This document shows positions 36,067 through 44,994 of a stretch of 64,000 bases of DNA, one piece after another. A program made the translations under genes and the position numbers. The stretch covers positions 687,004-751,003 of the forward strand of contig NZ_WJXZ01000001.1 in NCBI RefSeq assembly GCF_009668025.1, written 5' to 3'. Source of the DNA: Larkinella terrae. GTDB lineage: Bacteria; Bacteroidota; Bacteroidia; Cytophagales; Spirosomataceae. Within the stretch, counting starts at the first letter, position 1. Every line of letters begins with the position of its first letter. Under the pieces are notes generated by a model. It ran no database searches. It was not told where the DNA came from and saw only the letters and a list, made by a program, of their open reading frames with translations.

Positions 36067-37881
36067 TTATATTGGAATATCCAGCACGACTTTCGTTCCT
36101 AACGGTTCGCCATCGGTTGCCACCAGGTCAACTACCTGCGCCTGGGTCTGGACGTTATGGAGTTGATTGATCATGCGAATCCGATCAGCGGTCACCTGCA
36201 TCCCAAACGACTTGTGCATTCCAGCCGACTTGCTTTTCAGCGCCCTGGCTCGTTCACGGCCAACGCCGTCATCGGTGATTTCAACGTGTAATAAATGGTC
36301 AGTGGATTGGCACACATTTATCTGCACAAAGCCTCCCTCGGCTTTATGCATCAATCCATGCCAGATTGCATTTTCAACGTAAGGCTGAAGGAGTAAAGGC
36401 GGAATCTGGACATATTGCTGATCAATTTCAGACGCTACCTGGATCATGAATTGAACTTTCTGCTTGAACCGCATGGCTTCCAGCTCGATGTAAAGCTGTA
36501 AGGCTTCCAGCTCATTTTGTAATGGAACACGCTCGGAACGAGAGTTCTCCAGAACCAGACGGATCAGGCGGGCGAATTTGGTCAGGTATTCAGACGCTTT
36601 GTCGGCTTTGTTCTGGAGGGTGTATAACTTAATCGAGTTGAGGCAATTGAATATAAAATGCGGGTTCATCTGGGCCCGTAACGTCATCATTTCGGTATCA
36701 GCCAGTTTCTGCTCGAATTCCGTTTCGAGCTGTCGCAGCCGCTGGGCTTCGAGTTTGCGATTCTGGCGATTGGCCCGGTATAGAAAATAAGCGACCAGGA
36801 TAGCAATCCCTAACAGGCCCACCAGGGCATAAAGTTTGAGTCTGTTTTGGTAGTCGAGTTCAGCCGCTTTAAATCGTCGTTGGGTAGCGGCTTCCCGCTC
36901 CCGATCCTCATAGGCGGCTTTTTCGGCTTGCCTTACTTTTTCCTGGGTTTTCAGGCTGTCTTTCGTCGCGGTGGCCAGTAAGTGGTATTTCAGCGCTTCG
37001 GCGGGATTTGACGCCTGATACAGCTCAAAAAGCAACGTGGCCGTTTGGATGATGTAGATCGTTTCGTTCCGTTCCTGTTGAATGGCCAGCGATTTTTTGG
37101 CGTAATACCGAGCGGAATCCAACTGCTGCCGGTCGCGAAAAATCATTGCCAGCCCTTCATACACCTGCCCATTGGGGTTACCCGTGGCCGACGCAATGGC
37201 TCGGCGGAAATAGCGCATGGCCAAATCCGGTTGCTTCATTTTGTAATAAATTTTCCCAAACTGAACATCATAGAGCTTATTAAGCACGTTGGGAGAGATA
37301 TTGGCCTGCTGGCCTTGTTGGTAGGCTTTTTTTGAATAAAATAAGGCTGAGTCGAGAACATTCCAATTGTAATAAAATTGACCTAATATTCGCGATATGG
37401 GTGTGACGCTTTCGGGTATATGGTCTTTTTCGACCAGTTGTCTAGCCATCGTATAATAGTACTGGGCTTTCTGAAAATCGAATTTATTGTAAGCATACCC
37501 CAAATAGAGGATCGTGGTCAGGAGCGCTTGTGGGTCCTCTAGTTTTTCAGCCAGTTGTTTGGTTTCCATCAGAATCGGGATGGCCTTGTAATAATCCAAT
37601 TCGACCAGCATAAACCCCAGTTTGTTTCCGCACTGAATAGCGCCCCGGTCGAAGTGAATCTGTTTGGCCAGGTTAAATCCCTGTTGCCCATAATCGATGA
37701 CTGCCTTCCGTTGGGGCGATACACCCATCAGTTGCTCATAAATCAGCACACGCAGGGTGTCGCTTTTGGTACGCCCCAATTCGCGCTTGAGGCTGTCATG
37801 TCGTATAACCTTGACATCTGGTTGCGCCAAAAGATGAGTGGGACAGCAAAAGAGAAGAAGGCAGAATAGACCGTTTTTCAT
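36067..37881 (-). CDS. TPR-containing LytS-type sensor kinase
   Basis: The 604-residue protein has a signal peptide (cleaved around LLAQPD), a TPR-rich periplasmic region (YYTMARQLVEKD, YSKKAYQQGQ, YFRRAIASATGN), one membrane helix (LVGLLGIAILVAYFLYRA), and a LytS-type kinase with His408 in QMNPHFIFNCLNSI and HATPase motifs (LLQPYVENAIWHG, DDGVGRER). It combines the TPR sensor layout of the other kinases here with a LytS core. It pairs with the LytTR gene that follows. Confidence 0.9.
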   Translation of the reverse strand: MKNGLFCLLLFCCPTHLLAQPDVKVIRHDSLKRELGRTKSDTLRVLIYEQLMGVSPQRKAVIDYGQQGFNLAKQIHFDRGAIQCGNKLGFMLVELDYYKAIPILMETKQLAEKLEDPQALLTTILYLGYAYNKFDFQKAQYYYTMARQLVEKDHIPESVTPISRILGQFYYNWNVLDSALFYSKKAYQQGQQANISPNVLNKLYDVQFGKIYYKMKQPDLAMRYFRRAIASATGNPNGQVYEGLAMIFRDRQQLDSARYYAKKSLAIQQERNETIYIIQTATLLFELYQASNPAEALKYHLLATATKDSLKTQEKVRQAEKAAYEDREREAATQRRFKAAELDYQNRLKLYALVGLLGIAILVAYFLYRANRQNRKLEAQRLRQLETEFEQKLADTEMMTLRAQMNPHFIFNCLNSIKLYTLQNKADKASEYLTKFARLIRLVLENSRSERVPLQNELEALQLYIELEAMRFKQKVQFMIQVASEIDQQYVQIPPLLLQPYVENAIWHGLMHKAEGGFVQINVCQSTDHLLHVEITDDGVGRERARALKSKSAGMHKSFGMQVTADRIRMINQLHNVQTQAQVVDLVATDGEPLGTKVVLDIPI

Positions 37882-38169
37882 CCGGATTAGCAGTGCATTG
37901 CGTAAACAAGATACTGATAAACAGCTTCATTATTTACCTGATCGCGGACGAATGATCTGCTCTTTCGCGTGAGTGGTCACTTTTTTGAGTAAGCCGATTC
38001 GTGGGTGGTTTACCGGCTTCGTTCAAAAGTTCGGCGACTGACTCGAAATTCTTTACCACTCGTCCGATCCTCGTTGAGGCTTCTAATTTCAGCAGCTACG
38101 TTTGAATCACTAGGCGGCAAACGCCAAGTCTATTTTCAATTCATTTTATAAAAACATCTTCATTGTCTT

Positions 38170-38508
38170 ATGAAAACGCTGGTTTTATCGCTGCTTCTCG
38201 TTGGGTCGGCATTAACGACCCCCCTCGTTCAATCAGACAAAGGCGTGATTAAAACCGTCAGGGGAGCGCAAAAACCGCCCTCCGATGCGGTGGATTTCCA
38301 AATGCGCAAGAGTTACTGGGCCAAAGTTCCTTATGTAACGTGTATGATTTACGGCAATCGGCCCGTCGGCGAATCCGTCCGGAAACTGCTAAATAACCTC
38401 TGGGCTATCTGTAAGCCAACCCCATTCAGGAATCGAGGGGCCAATTGGGCCATATCTATGAAGGAGGAAATGGCCACTGCCAAACTCATTGATAATCAAC
38501 CGCGCTAA
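38170..38508 (+). CDS. Small putative secreted protein, unrecognised
   Basis: The 112 residues begin with a hydrophobic leader (MKTLVLSLLLVGSALTTPLV) without a clear cleavage site. The remainder (YWAKVPYVTCMIYGNRPVGESVRKLL) matches nothing I know. It may be a small secreted protein or the truncated start of a longer gene. It precedes the second cupin paralogue by 36 bp. Confidence 0.45.
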   Translation: MKTLVLSLLLVGSALTTPLVQSDKGVIKTVRGAQKPPSDAVDFQMRKSYWAKVPYVTCMIYGNRPVGESVRKLLNNLWAICKPTPFRNRGANWAISMKEEMATAKLIDNQPR

Positions 38509-38543
38509 TCACAGTATCCATCAAACAAGACCCATTTAATCCA

Positions 38544-39173
38544 ATGGAACGGAGACACTTTTTGACGACCGGCCTGCTGGCCAGCCTGGGGGTACCTTTC
38601 ACTTCGCTTAACCCATCTGTGGAGTTATTCTCATCGAGCGTGGATCGAAGCCCGCTAAAGCCCTTTTATCTGCCTCCCTCGCCGGAACCCTTAAAAATCG
38701 GTCCCTCTGGTGTGGATGGTCGGATCAGAGTTCGCAGCAATCAAACCAACAGGCAATTTTCGTGTGCGGAGAGCGTGATCGGACCCAAAATTATGGGACC
38801 CGCTCCGCATGTTCACAAAGACCTGGATGAGATCATGTATGTCCTGGAAGGAACGGTCAGTATTCTGGTTGGCGATACCGTGTATCAGGTCGAAGCAGGG
38901 GGCTGGCATCTGCGTCCGCACGGTCTTGTTCATACCTTCTGGAACGCAACCGATAAACCCGCCCGCCTGATTGATATGTTTTTTAACCAGGACTTTGAAA
39001 ATTTCCTGGAAGAGCTGCACGAACGGCTGATTCCTGACTTGATAAAGCGGGGCGTTCCGCTCACCTCAAAAGAAGCGACCAGCAAGATGGATGCGCTCAA
39101 TACACGGTACGGGATTACCATGTTTCACGAGCAACGCCAACCGCTAATCGAAAAATACGGCTTGAAAGGCTAA
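38544..39173 (+). CDS. Cupin-domain protein with an export-like leader (paralogue 2)
   Basis: The 209 residues start MERRHFLTTGLLASLG, a leader close to that of the cupin at 32262. Motif 1 is GPAPHVHKDLDEIMYVLEGTV and motif 2 GGWHLRPHGLVHTFWN; the C-terminal region also aligns (RYGITMFHEQRQPLIEKYG against KFGLVSFPEKRQSLIAKYG). The two are paralogues separated by about 6 kb of unrelated genes. Function unknown. Confidence 0.78.
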   Translation: MERRHFLTTGLLASLGVPFTSLNPSVELFSSSVDRSPLKPFYLPPSPEPLKIGPSGVDGRIRVRSNQTNRQFSCAESVIGPKIMGPAPHVHKDLDEIMYVLEGTVSILVGDTVYQVEAGGWHLRPHGLVHTFWNATDKPARLIDMFFNQDFENFLEELHERLIPDLIKRGVPLTSKEATSKMDALNTRYGITMFHEQRQPLIEKYGLKG

Positions 39174-39291
39174 CCCCGTTTTCAAATTCTGCCTGAAGAA
39201 GCCAACATTTCCTGACAGCAGTCACTGCCTAACAGGCATGGCTTGGCAATTCTATATGGCTATCCAACAGAGTACTCCGACCGATTATTCC

Positions 39292-40140
39292 ATGAAAAAA
39301 AGATTCCAAGGCTTGTTGTGGGCAGGCCTGTCGCTGACGATCGTCTGCGGTCCCGTCCGGAGTCAATCGGTGACGGTTGATTCGATCTATTCGTCCATCC
39401 TGAAACGAAAAGTGGCGACGACCATTATTCTGCCACCGAACTATACGGCAACTAAATCGTACCCCGTCTTTTACCTGCTGCACCGGTGGGCGGGCAATCA
39501 CGCTTCGTTTCTAAAAACCAATCTGTTAACGGAATTAAAGGATCGACAACTCCTGGTCGTTACGCCCAGCGCCGATACGAGCTGGTACGTCAATGCTGTC
39601 GGCAACGCCACTAGTCGCTATGAGGATTTTATGGTACAAGAATTATTTCCCTACATTGATAAAAAATACGGGGCTAATCCCACCCGCCAGGCGATTGGCG
39701 GCTATTCGATGGGCGGATACGGTGCGCTTCAACTCGGCCTAAAACACCTGGAACGGTTTCGTTTCATCGGGGATATCAGTGGTCCGATTAATGCGCCCTT
39801 TTACGACGTTCCGCCAACGCCGAGGTCGCCTTTGCCAATTATCATGAATAGTGTCCGGGTCGCCTTTGGGGATCAAAATTCATCGGTAGCTAGGGAATCA
39901 AACGTATTTAATCTACTTCAATCCAATCCAGTTTCGCCCCGGCTTTTTGTTTACATGGCGGTCGGCAAGCAGGATGAGTTTGATTTCATGATTCCCCAAC
40001 ACCAACTATTAATCGAAGCGCTGAAAAAGAAACAGGTCCCGTTTGCCTATCAGGAATATGAAGCCAATCACTTTAGCGGGAAGGTGGTCGACGCGTGCTT
40101 GCCGGATTTGTTAACTCAATTAACCATCAACCTGAAATAA
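39292..40140 (+). CDS. Secreted esterase (alpha/beta hydrolase, esterase D-like)
   Basis: The ATG at 39292 gives a Sec signal peptide (MKKRFQGLLWAGLSLTIV, cleavage near VRSQS); a start at 39238 would add 18 residues before it. The mature protein has the putative-esterase pattern: YPVFYLLHRWAG near the oxyanion site, nucleophile GYSMGGYGAL, and a late His (ANHFSGKV) for the triad. The usual motif at the oxyanion loop is LHG; here it reads LHR. Members hydrolyse feruloyl, acetyl or formylglutathione-type esters. The substrate is unknown. Confidence 0.82.
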   Translation: MKKRFQGLLWAGLSLTIVCGPVRSQSVTVDSIYSSILKRKVATTIILPPNYTATKSYPVFYLLHRWAGNHASFLKTNLLTELKDRQLLVVTPSADTSWYVNAVGNATSRYEDFMVQELFPYIDKKYGANPTRQAIGGYSMGGYGALQLGLKHLERFRFIGDISGPINAPFYDVPPTPRSPLPIIMNSVRVAFGDQNSSVARESNVFNLLQSNPVSPRLFVYMAVGKQDEFDFMIPQHQLLIEALKKKQVPFAYQEYEANHFSGKVVDACLPDLLTQLTINLK

Positions 40141-40270
40141 CCTATCGTCAGGATACCGGCATCTTTCCCCAGAAATCCCGCCTTTCATGGATTATCAACC
40201 AAGCGTTTTGAAAAAGAATAAATTTTGTAATTTATTCGTCCTAAATAACTGATCGCACCCCTGATTTTCC

Positions 40271-40681
40271 ATGGAAAAGTACTTTCTCAATCCGCCTGAG
40301 CTTCCCAATTGGGAGCAATCCTTTTCTCAGATCGTGACGGTGCGGAGCGGCTCCCTTCAAACGATTTACCTCTCCGGGCAAGTCGCGATGGATTCGGATA
40401 ACCACCTTATCGGGGAGGATGATTTGGCCCAACAAGCAACGTATGCCTTTCAGAACCTAGAAAAAGCGCTGGCTTCCGTCGGCGCATCGACTACGGATGT
40501 TATCAAACTTACCATCTATGTAAAGGATTACAAAACAGCGGACGTCCGCCGGATCAGTGAAGCTTTCCGGATTACGTTCCCGCATAAAAACCTACCGGCC
40601 AGCACCTGGCTAGGCGTACAGGCGTTAGCGCTGGAGGGTATTTTAATTGAAATTGATGCGATTGCCGTAATGGAAGTCTAG
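40271..40681 (+). CDS. RidA/YjgF-like protein without the catalytic arginine
   Basis: This 136-residue trimeric-barrel protein resembles RidA: YLSGQVAMDSDNHLIGEDDLAQQATYAFQNLEKALASVGAS, then a C-terminal LIEIDAIAVMEV. At the position of the Arg that RidA enzymes need for imine hydrolysis (VARLP context), this sequence has VQALA. The deaminase activity is therefore doubtful and it more likely belongs to another Rid subfamily. It ends 30 bp before copy 2 of the fold-back element. Confidence 0.8.
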   Translation: MEKYFLNPPELPNWEQSFSQIVTVRSGSLQTIYLSGQVAMDSDNHLIGEDDLAQQATYAFQNLEKALASVGASTTDVIKLTIYVKDYKTADVRRISEAFRITFPHKNLPASTWLGVQALALEGILIEIDAIAVMEV

Positions 40682-40710
40682 TGTTTGCCGATCTATTGGG
40701 CGTAACAACA

Positions 40711-40785
40711 GTCTTATAAAACGCTCCTATTTGAGACGAAGAAACGTTCCTATGTCTGCTTCTTAAATGGGGCGTTTAATAAGAC
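40711..40785. repeat. Fold-back element, copy 2 (75 bp)
   Basis: Arms GTCTTATAAAACGCTCC and GGGGCGTTTAATAAGAC (17 bp each, two imperfect positions) enclose 41 bp with the core TGAGACGAAGAAA and a later ATG. It lies 30 bp after the RidA-like gene. It is the best-paired of the three copies. No transposase is seen in the window. Confidence 0.6.
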
Positions 40786-41074
40786 GTTTTATAAATGTCT
40801 AGACGATTTTAGGTTCTCGCTTACTTAAGCCGATCTGCAGCTAGCCCGCCCATTGTGCAGAGCGCGCGGTTAGCGCAACTTACTGCCCATGTAATTCCCT
40901 TAAACCTTGGGTGAATATTTTATCCTTTAGGCTGTAACCTCTCGTCGAAGTGGGAGTTACCACTCGAAATCTCTGCACCCTTTAGGTCAGTAGCTGACTG
41001 CTGTTCGCTAGCGAGCGTGAGATTTATCGACGTGCAAACTAGTCGCTAATCAGTAACAGCCAGACCAATTACCT
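40786..41074. other. Leader region of the CocE-like gene
   Basis: About 290 bp with several short dyads (for example GCTAGCGAGC near 41010). I see no gene and no recognised riboswitch. Confidence 0.35.
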
Positions 41075-43315
41075 ATGAGTCAATTTTTTGTCAAGCTTCT
41101 TGTGATCAGCCTCCTCTTGGGACCCCATCATTTAATTGCGCAAATGGCGTATAAAGTCCAGGATCACTATACGAAAACCGAAACGTATATTACCATGCGC
41201 GATGGTGTCAAACTGTTTACGGCGATCTATACCCCTAAACTAGCCACAGCGACCCGTCCCTATCCAATCCTGTTGCAACGAACCTGTTATGGCATTGACC
41301 CTTACGGTAAAAATAATTATCCCAACAACTTAGGCCCATCGATGACGATGATGCAGGAGGGCTATATAATGGTTTATCAGGACGTGCGGGGCCGTTACAA
41401 AAGTGAAGGGCAGTTTACCAACATGACACCCGTAACGGTTCACAAAAGTGATACAGACATGGACGAAAGCTCCGATACCTTTGACACCATTGACTGGTTG
41501 GTCAAGCACGTACCGAACAATAATGGCAATGTGGGTCAGTGGGGCATGTCTTACCCGGGGTTTTACGCAGCAGCCGGTCTGCTAAGTAACCATCCCGCCC
41601 TGAAAGCCTCCAGCCCGCAGGCTCCCGTTTCAGACTTCTTTTTTGATGACTTTCACCATAATGGAGCTTTTTTGGAGAGTTATTTTTTATTATTTCCCTG
41701 GTTTGGCGTACCAAAGAAAGACACGACCACCTTTGCCTGGTACGATAGCCCACCGGTTAATACGGCTAAAGTGGTTCGAGATGGCTACCAAATTTACCTG
41801 GATCAAGGCCCGCTGACGTTTGCTGACACCTACTATAAAGAGAACGTCTTTTGGCAGGAAACGGTGAATCATCCCAATTATGACGACTTCTGGCGAAAAA
41901 GAGCTGTACTCCAGCACGTTCAGCCCAATCTAAAAACGGCCGTTATGACCGTTGGGGGCTGGTTTGACGCCGAAGACCTGTCGGGGCCATTGAATCTTTA
42001 TAAGACTATTGAGAAGAGAAGCCCCGGCACCTACAATACGATTGTTATGGGGCCGTTTGGTCACGGTGGATGGGCCTATGAGACCGGCCATACCCTGCAT
42101 AGTAATCTCTATTTCGGCGATAGCCTGGCGAGCTTCTATATGAATGAGATTGAAGCCAAATTCTTTCGTCATTTTTTGAAGGGCGTAGGCAACAACACGG
42201 GCTTACCGGAAGCGTACATGTTTGATACAGGCCTGAAAAAATGGAATCAGTTTGATCAATGGCCTGCTGCTCGTATTCATAAGCAAAAGCTTTACCTAAA
42301 TGCAGCGGGCACATTAGATCAGCAACCCCCTAAAAAGATTGAGTCCGTATCTTACCCCAGCGATCCCATGAAGCCAGTTCCTCACACCGAGGATTTGACA
42401 TCGACGATGAACTTTACGCCTTATAATTACATGAGCGAAGATCAGCGCTTTGCCGGCCGTCGGCCTGACGTACTGGTGTTTCAAACCGGTACGTTGTCAG
42501 AAGATGTGACCCTGGGAGGGGAAATTAAAGCGTATCTGAACGTAGCGAGTACAGGAACCGATGCTGATTTCTTTGTCAAACTGATTGATGTCTATCCCCT
42601 GGACGAACCCAATCATGCCTACATGCCCAATAAAAACGTCACCTTGAGTAATTACTGGCAGATGGTTCGTTCGGAGATGATGCCCGCCCGGTTTCGCAAC
42701 AGCTTTGAAAAGCCTCAGCCACTCCGCGCTGGTCAGAAAACGGCCGTCCATTTTCCGTTGCAGGATGTGCTCCATACCTTTAAAAAAGGGCATCGGATCA
42801 TGATCCAGGTTCAGAGTACGGCCTTCCCCTTATTCGCGCGGAACCCCCAGACATTCGTGCGCAACCCGTATAAAGCCAAGGCCTCCGATTATGCGAAGGC
42901 CACACAAACCGTTTTCAACGACAGTTTTATTGAGGTGGATTTGCTAGCAGGGGCTATTACAGAACATGCCCAGCAATCTGTCTGGAATTTTGAGGACTAC
43001 CGACCCAGCGTGATTGGCATGGCTCCATTCGAAAACGGGGCTCAATCGGTTAGCACCAGCACATCGGTGGTTACGCTTCGCTTTTCCCAAAAGATGGATA
43101 CCCGCTATTATAGTTTTGGCAAAGGCCCTTTGGGCCTAGAAAGCATGGCAAGGGTGAAAAAGTTACTGGGTTTTTCGGAGGATGCAAAATCGTTCTCCTT
43201 TGAACTTGACGTGAAACCGAATCAGCGTTACCAGTTAGTGATCGGTCAAAGTTTCCGCAATGAGAATGGCGATCGACTCAAGCCTTACCTGATTGATTTT
43301 AAGACCAAAGAATAG
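41075..43315 (+). CDS. CocE/NonD-type secreted hydrolase (X-Pro dipeptidyl-peptidase family)
   Basis: The 746-residue protein has a signal peptide (to about HHLIAQ). The N-terminal alpha/beta hydrolase has nucleophile Ser159 in GQWGMSYPGFYAA, followed by a cap and the family's galactose-binding-like jelly-roll (VLVFQTGTLSEDVTLGGEIKAYLNVAS). The C-terminal about 100 residues (APFENGAQSVSTSTSVVTLRFSQKMD) look like an added Big_5/Ig-like module, so the protein is longer than typical CocE proteins (about 600). The family cleaves esters and acyl-prolines; the substrate is unknown. Confidence 0.88.
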   Translation: MSQFFVKLLVISLLLGPHHLIAQMAYKVQDHYTKTETYITMRDGVKLFTAIYTPKLATATRPYPILLQRTCYGIDPYGKNNYPNNLGPSMTMMQEGYIMVYQDVRGRYKSEGQFTNMTPVTVHKSDTDMDESSDTFDTIDWLVKHVPNNNGNVGQWGMSYPGFYAAAGLLSNHPALKASSPQAPVSDFFFDDFHHNGAFLESYFLLFPWFGVPKKDTTTFAWYDSPPVNTAKVVRDGYQIYLDQGPLTFADTYYKENVFWQETVNHPNYDDFWRKRAVLQHVQPNLKTAVMTVGGWFDAEDLSGPLNLYKTIEKRSPGTYNTIVMGPFGHGGWAYETGHTLHSNLYFGDSLASFYMNEIEAKFFRHFLKGVGNNTGLPEAYMFDTGLKKWNQFDQWPAARIHKQKLYLNAAGTLDQQPPKKIESVSYPSDPMKPVPHTEDLTSTMNFTPYNYMSEDQRFAGRRPDVLVFQTGTLSEDVTLGGEIKAYLNVASTGTDADFFVKLIDVYPLDEPNHAYMPNKNVTLSNYWQMVRSEMMPARFRNSFEKPQPLRAGQKTAVHFPLQDVLHTFKKGHRIMIQVQSTAFPLFARNPQTFVRNPYKAKASDYAKATQTVFNDSFIEVDLLAGAITEHAQQSVWNFEDYRPSVIGMAPFENGAQSVSTSTSVVTLRFSQKMDTRYYSFGKGPLGLESMARVKKLLGFSEDAKSFSFELDVKPNQRYQLVIGQSFRNENGDRLKPYLIDFKTKE

Positions 43316-43506
43316 AGGTCATCAGGCAATACAGCCAGTCTGAACAGCCCTGTTGTAATTTATACGTTCCGGGTGGTGTATATTCCTGAAAAGACTTGAA
43401 AACTTTAGGGCGTACCGGCTAGAGAAAAGATAAAATCTCTGTTAAATAGTACATCACAAAACCCTCCTTTTCAGATTTTTGAAATGGATACTCCTACTAA
43501 TTGAAC

Positions 43507-44046
43507 ATGGAACTCAGTACCGAACGGTTGTCAATAGTCGAACTATCATTTCATGACCTGAGCGATATCCATCAGCTCCATTCATTGAAAGAAACCGATG
43601 AATTCAACACACTCGGCATTCCAGATTCCATTCAGGTGACGGAGAGTTTACTAAATGAATGGATCAACCAGCAAAAGGCTAATCCAAGGGTAGCTTACCT
43701 TTTTCGTGTTCAACTCAAAAAAACAAACCAATTTGTTGGCTTGATTGCCTTAACCTTAGGTAAACTCAACTTTAGAATAGCGGAAGTTTGGTACAAAACA
43801 TTGCCCGACTACTGGTGTCAAGGTTACACAACCGAAGCGTTAAAAGAGCTGATTAGGTACGGTTTTTCCAGCTTGGAACTGCATCGAATTGAAGCGGGTT
43901 GTGCGGTCGGAAATAAAGCCTCGATGAAAGTTCTTGAAAAAGTGGGAATGGTAAGAGAAGGCTGTAAACGAAAGATATTGCCAATACGGGGCGAATGGGT
44001 CGACGCCTATTTTTATTCCATCCTTGAAACCGATCAAACGGTATGA
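43507..44046 (+). CDS. GNAT acetyltransferase (RimJ/RimL-like)
   Basis: The product has about 180 residues from the ATG at 43507; a TTG two codons earlier is possible. The RimJ/RimL layout is clear: TERLSIVELSFHDL, YWCQGYTTEALKELIRYGF (acetyl-CoA loop), and LHRIEAGCAVGNKASMKVLEKVGMVREG. The substrate is probably a ribosomal or small-molecule N-terminus or amine, which is not predictable here. It ends 14 bp before copy 3 of the fold-back element. Confidence 0.88.
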   Translation: MELSTERLSIVELSFHDLSDIHQLHSLKETDEFNTLGIPDSIQVTESLLNEWINQQKANPRVAYLFRVQLKKTNQFVGLIALTLGKLNFRIAEVWYKTLPDYWCQGYTTEALKELIRYGFSSLELHRIEAGCAVGNKASMKVLEKVGMVREGCKRKILPIRGEWVDAYFYSILETDQTV

Positions 44047-44060
44047 GGTAAGACTATATT

Positions 44061-44135
44061 GCTTCTTTAAATCCTCCCATGTGAGACGAAGGAATTGTCA
44101 TGTATCGGTTTAATTATTGGGGCGTTTGACGAGGC
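44061..44135. repeat. Fold-back element, copy 3 (75 bp)
   Basis: Arms GCTTCTTTAAATCCTCC and GGGGCGTTTGACGAGGC enclose 41 bp with the core TGAGACGAAGGAA. The total is exactly 75 bp, as in copy 2. The outer arms differ from copy 2 on both sides yet still pair (with G-T pairs and two mismatches). It lies between convergent genes. Confidence 0.6.
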
Positions 44136-44324
44136 AGAAAGGGAGGTGAACCGGCCTAAGGATAAACGGTCCTGTACCGGCGGGACCGGCCGTGGCGGTG
44201 TCAGTTTGACTTGCCCAGCTCTAGAGTAACCATACTGCATGATGACCCATATCTTTAGCAGACAACCGGTGAAATTTTCTTTCCACGCCTTACGTAGTGC
44301 TGCTGCTACGGTAAATTGAAAGCC

Positions 44325-44927
44325 TTATGCAGGGCTACCCTTTAGTACTGAATAACGCAGATGTGTAACGCCAATCCCCGAGATGACGGTTGGGTTGCCA
44401 AGCACATACGGGGTGTTGGCCAGTTGGTCGAAGAGCCGTATACCAGAACCCAGCAGAACGGCAGCTATATCAATCTGTAATTCATCCAGTAAACCCGCGT
44501 TTAAGCATTGCTGAATGGTATCCGCCCCATGAACCCCAACAGCCTTGCCAGCGGCCGCAGCTTTGGCTTGCTTGACGGCCGATGACAGACCATCCGTAAC
44601 AAAGTGTACCGTCGAATTAGGCTTTGGCCAGCCATCAGGAATCGCGTGGGTCAGCACGAAGGCGGGTCCCCAACTATGATTGCCCCCCCATCCGTGAGCC
44701 ACCTCGAAGGTACGTCTACCCGTCAGAACCGCGCCCAGTTCATGAACAAGACTCTGGTAATGTTGAGCGCTGGCAGGAGAAAGATGAAAGGTCATGGAGT
44801 CGGCTCCGCCAGTCTCAATATCTACCTCACCCGAGGAGTACCAATCAAATACTTCAGCTACACCATCTTGGTTGTCAGCCACATAGCCATCCAGCGACAT
44901 GGACATGATTGCAATGAGTTTTGACAT
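44325..44927 (-). CDS. Dihydrofolate-reductase/RibD C-terminal-like protein
   Basis: This 200-residue protein follows the RibD-C fold: MSKLIAIMSMSLDGYVADNQDG, then VLTGRRTFEVAHGWGG, HFVTDGLSSAVKQAKAAAAGKAVGVHG, and IQQCLNAGLLDELQIDIAAVLLGSG. It probably binds NADPH and reduces an unknown substrate. These small stand-alone members are common in Bacteroidota and are not folate enzymes. It is 67 bp downstream of a SnoaL-like gene on the same strand. Confidence 0.88.
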   Translation of the reverse strand: MSKLIAIMSMSLDGYVADNQDGVAEVFDWYSSGEVDIETGGADSMTFHLSPASAQHYQSLVHELGAVLTGRRTFEVAHGWGGNHSWGPAFVLTHAIPDGWPKPNSTVHFVTDGLSSAVKQAKAAAAGKAVGVHGADTIQQCLNAGLLDELQIDIAAVLLGSGIRLFDQLANTPYVLGNPTVISGIGVTHLRYSVLKGSPA

Positions 44928-44994
44928 AGTTTTCGTAAATTAGTTAACCCTTGTACCAGATATGCACCTCATCGGTAGGGCCGTCGGGGCAGGC

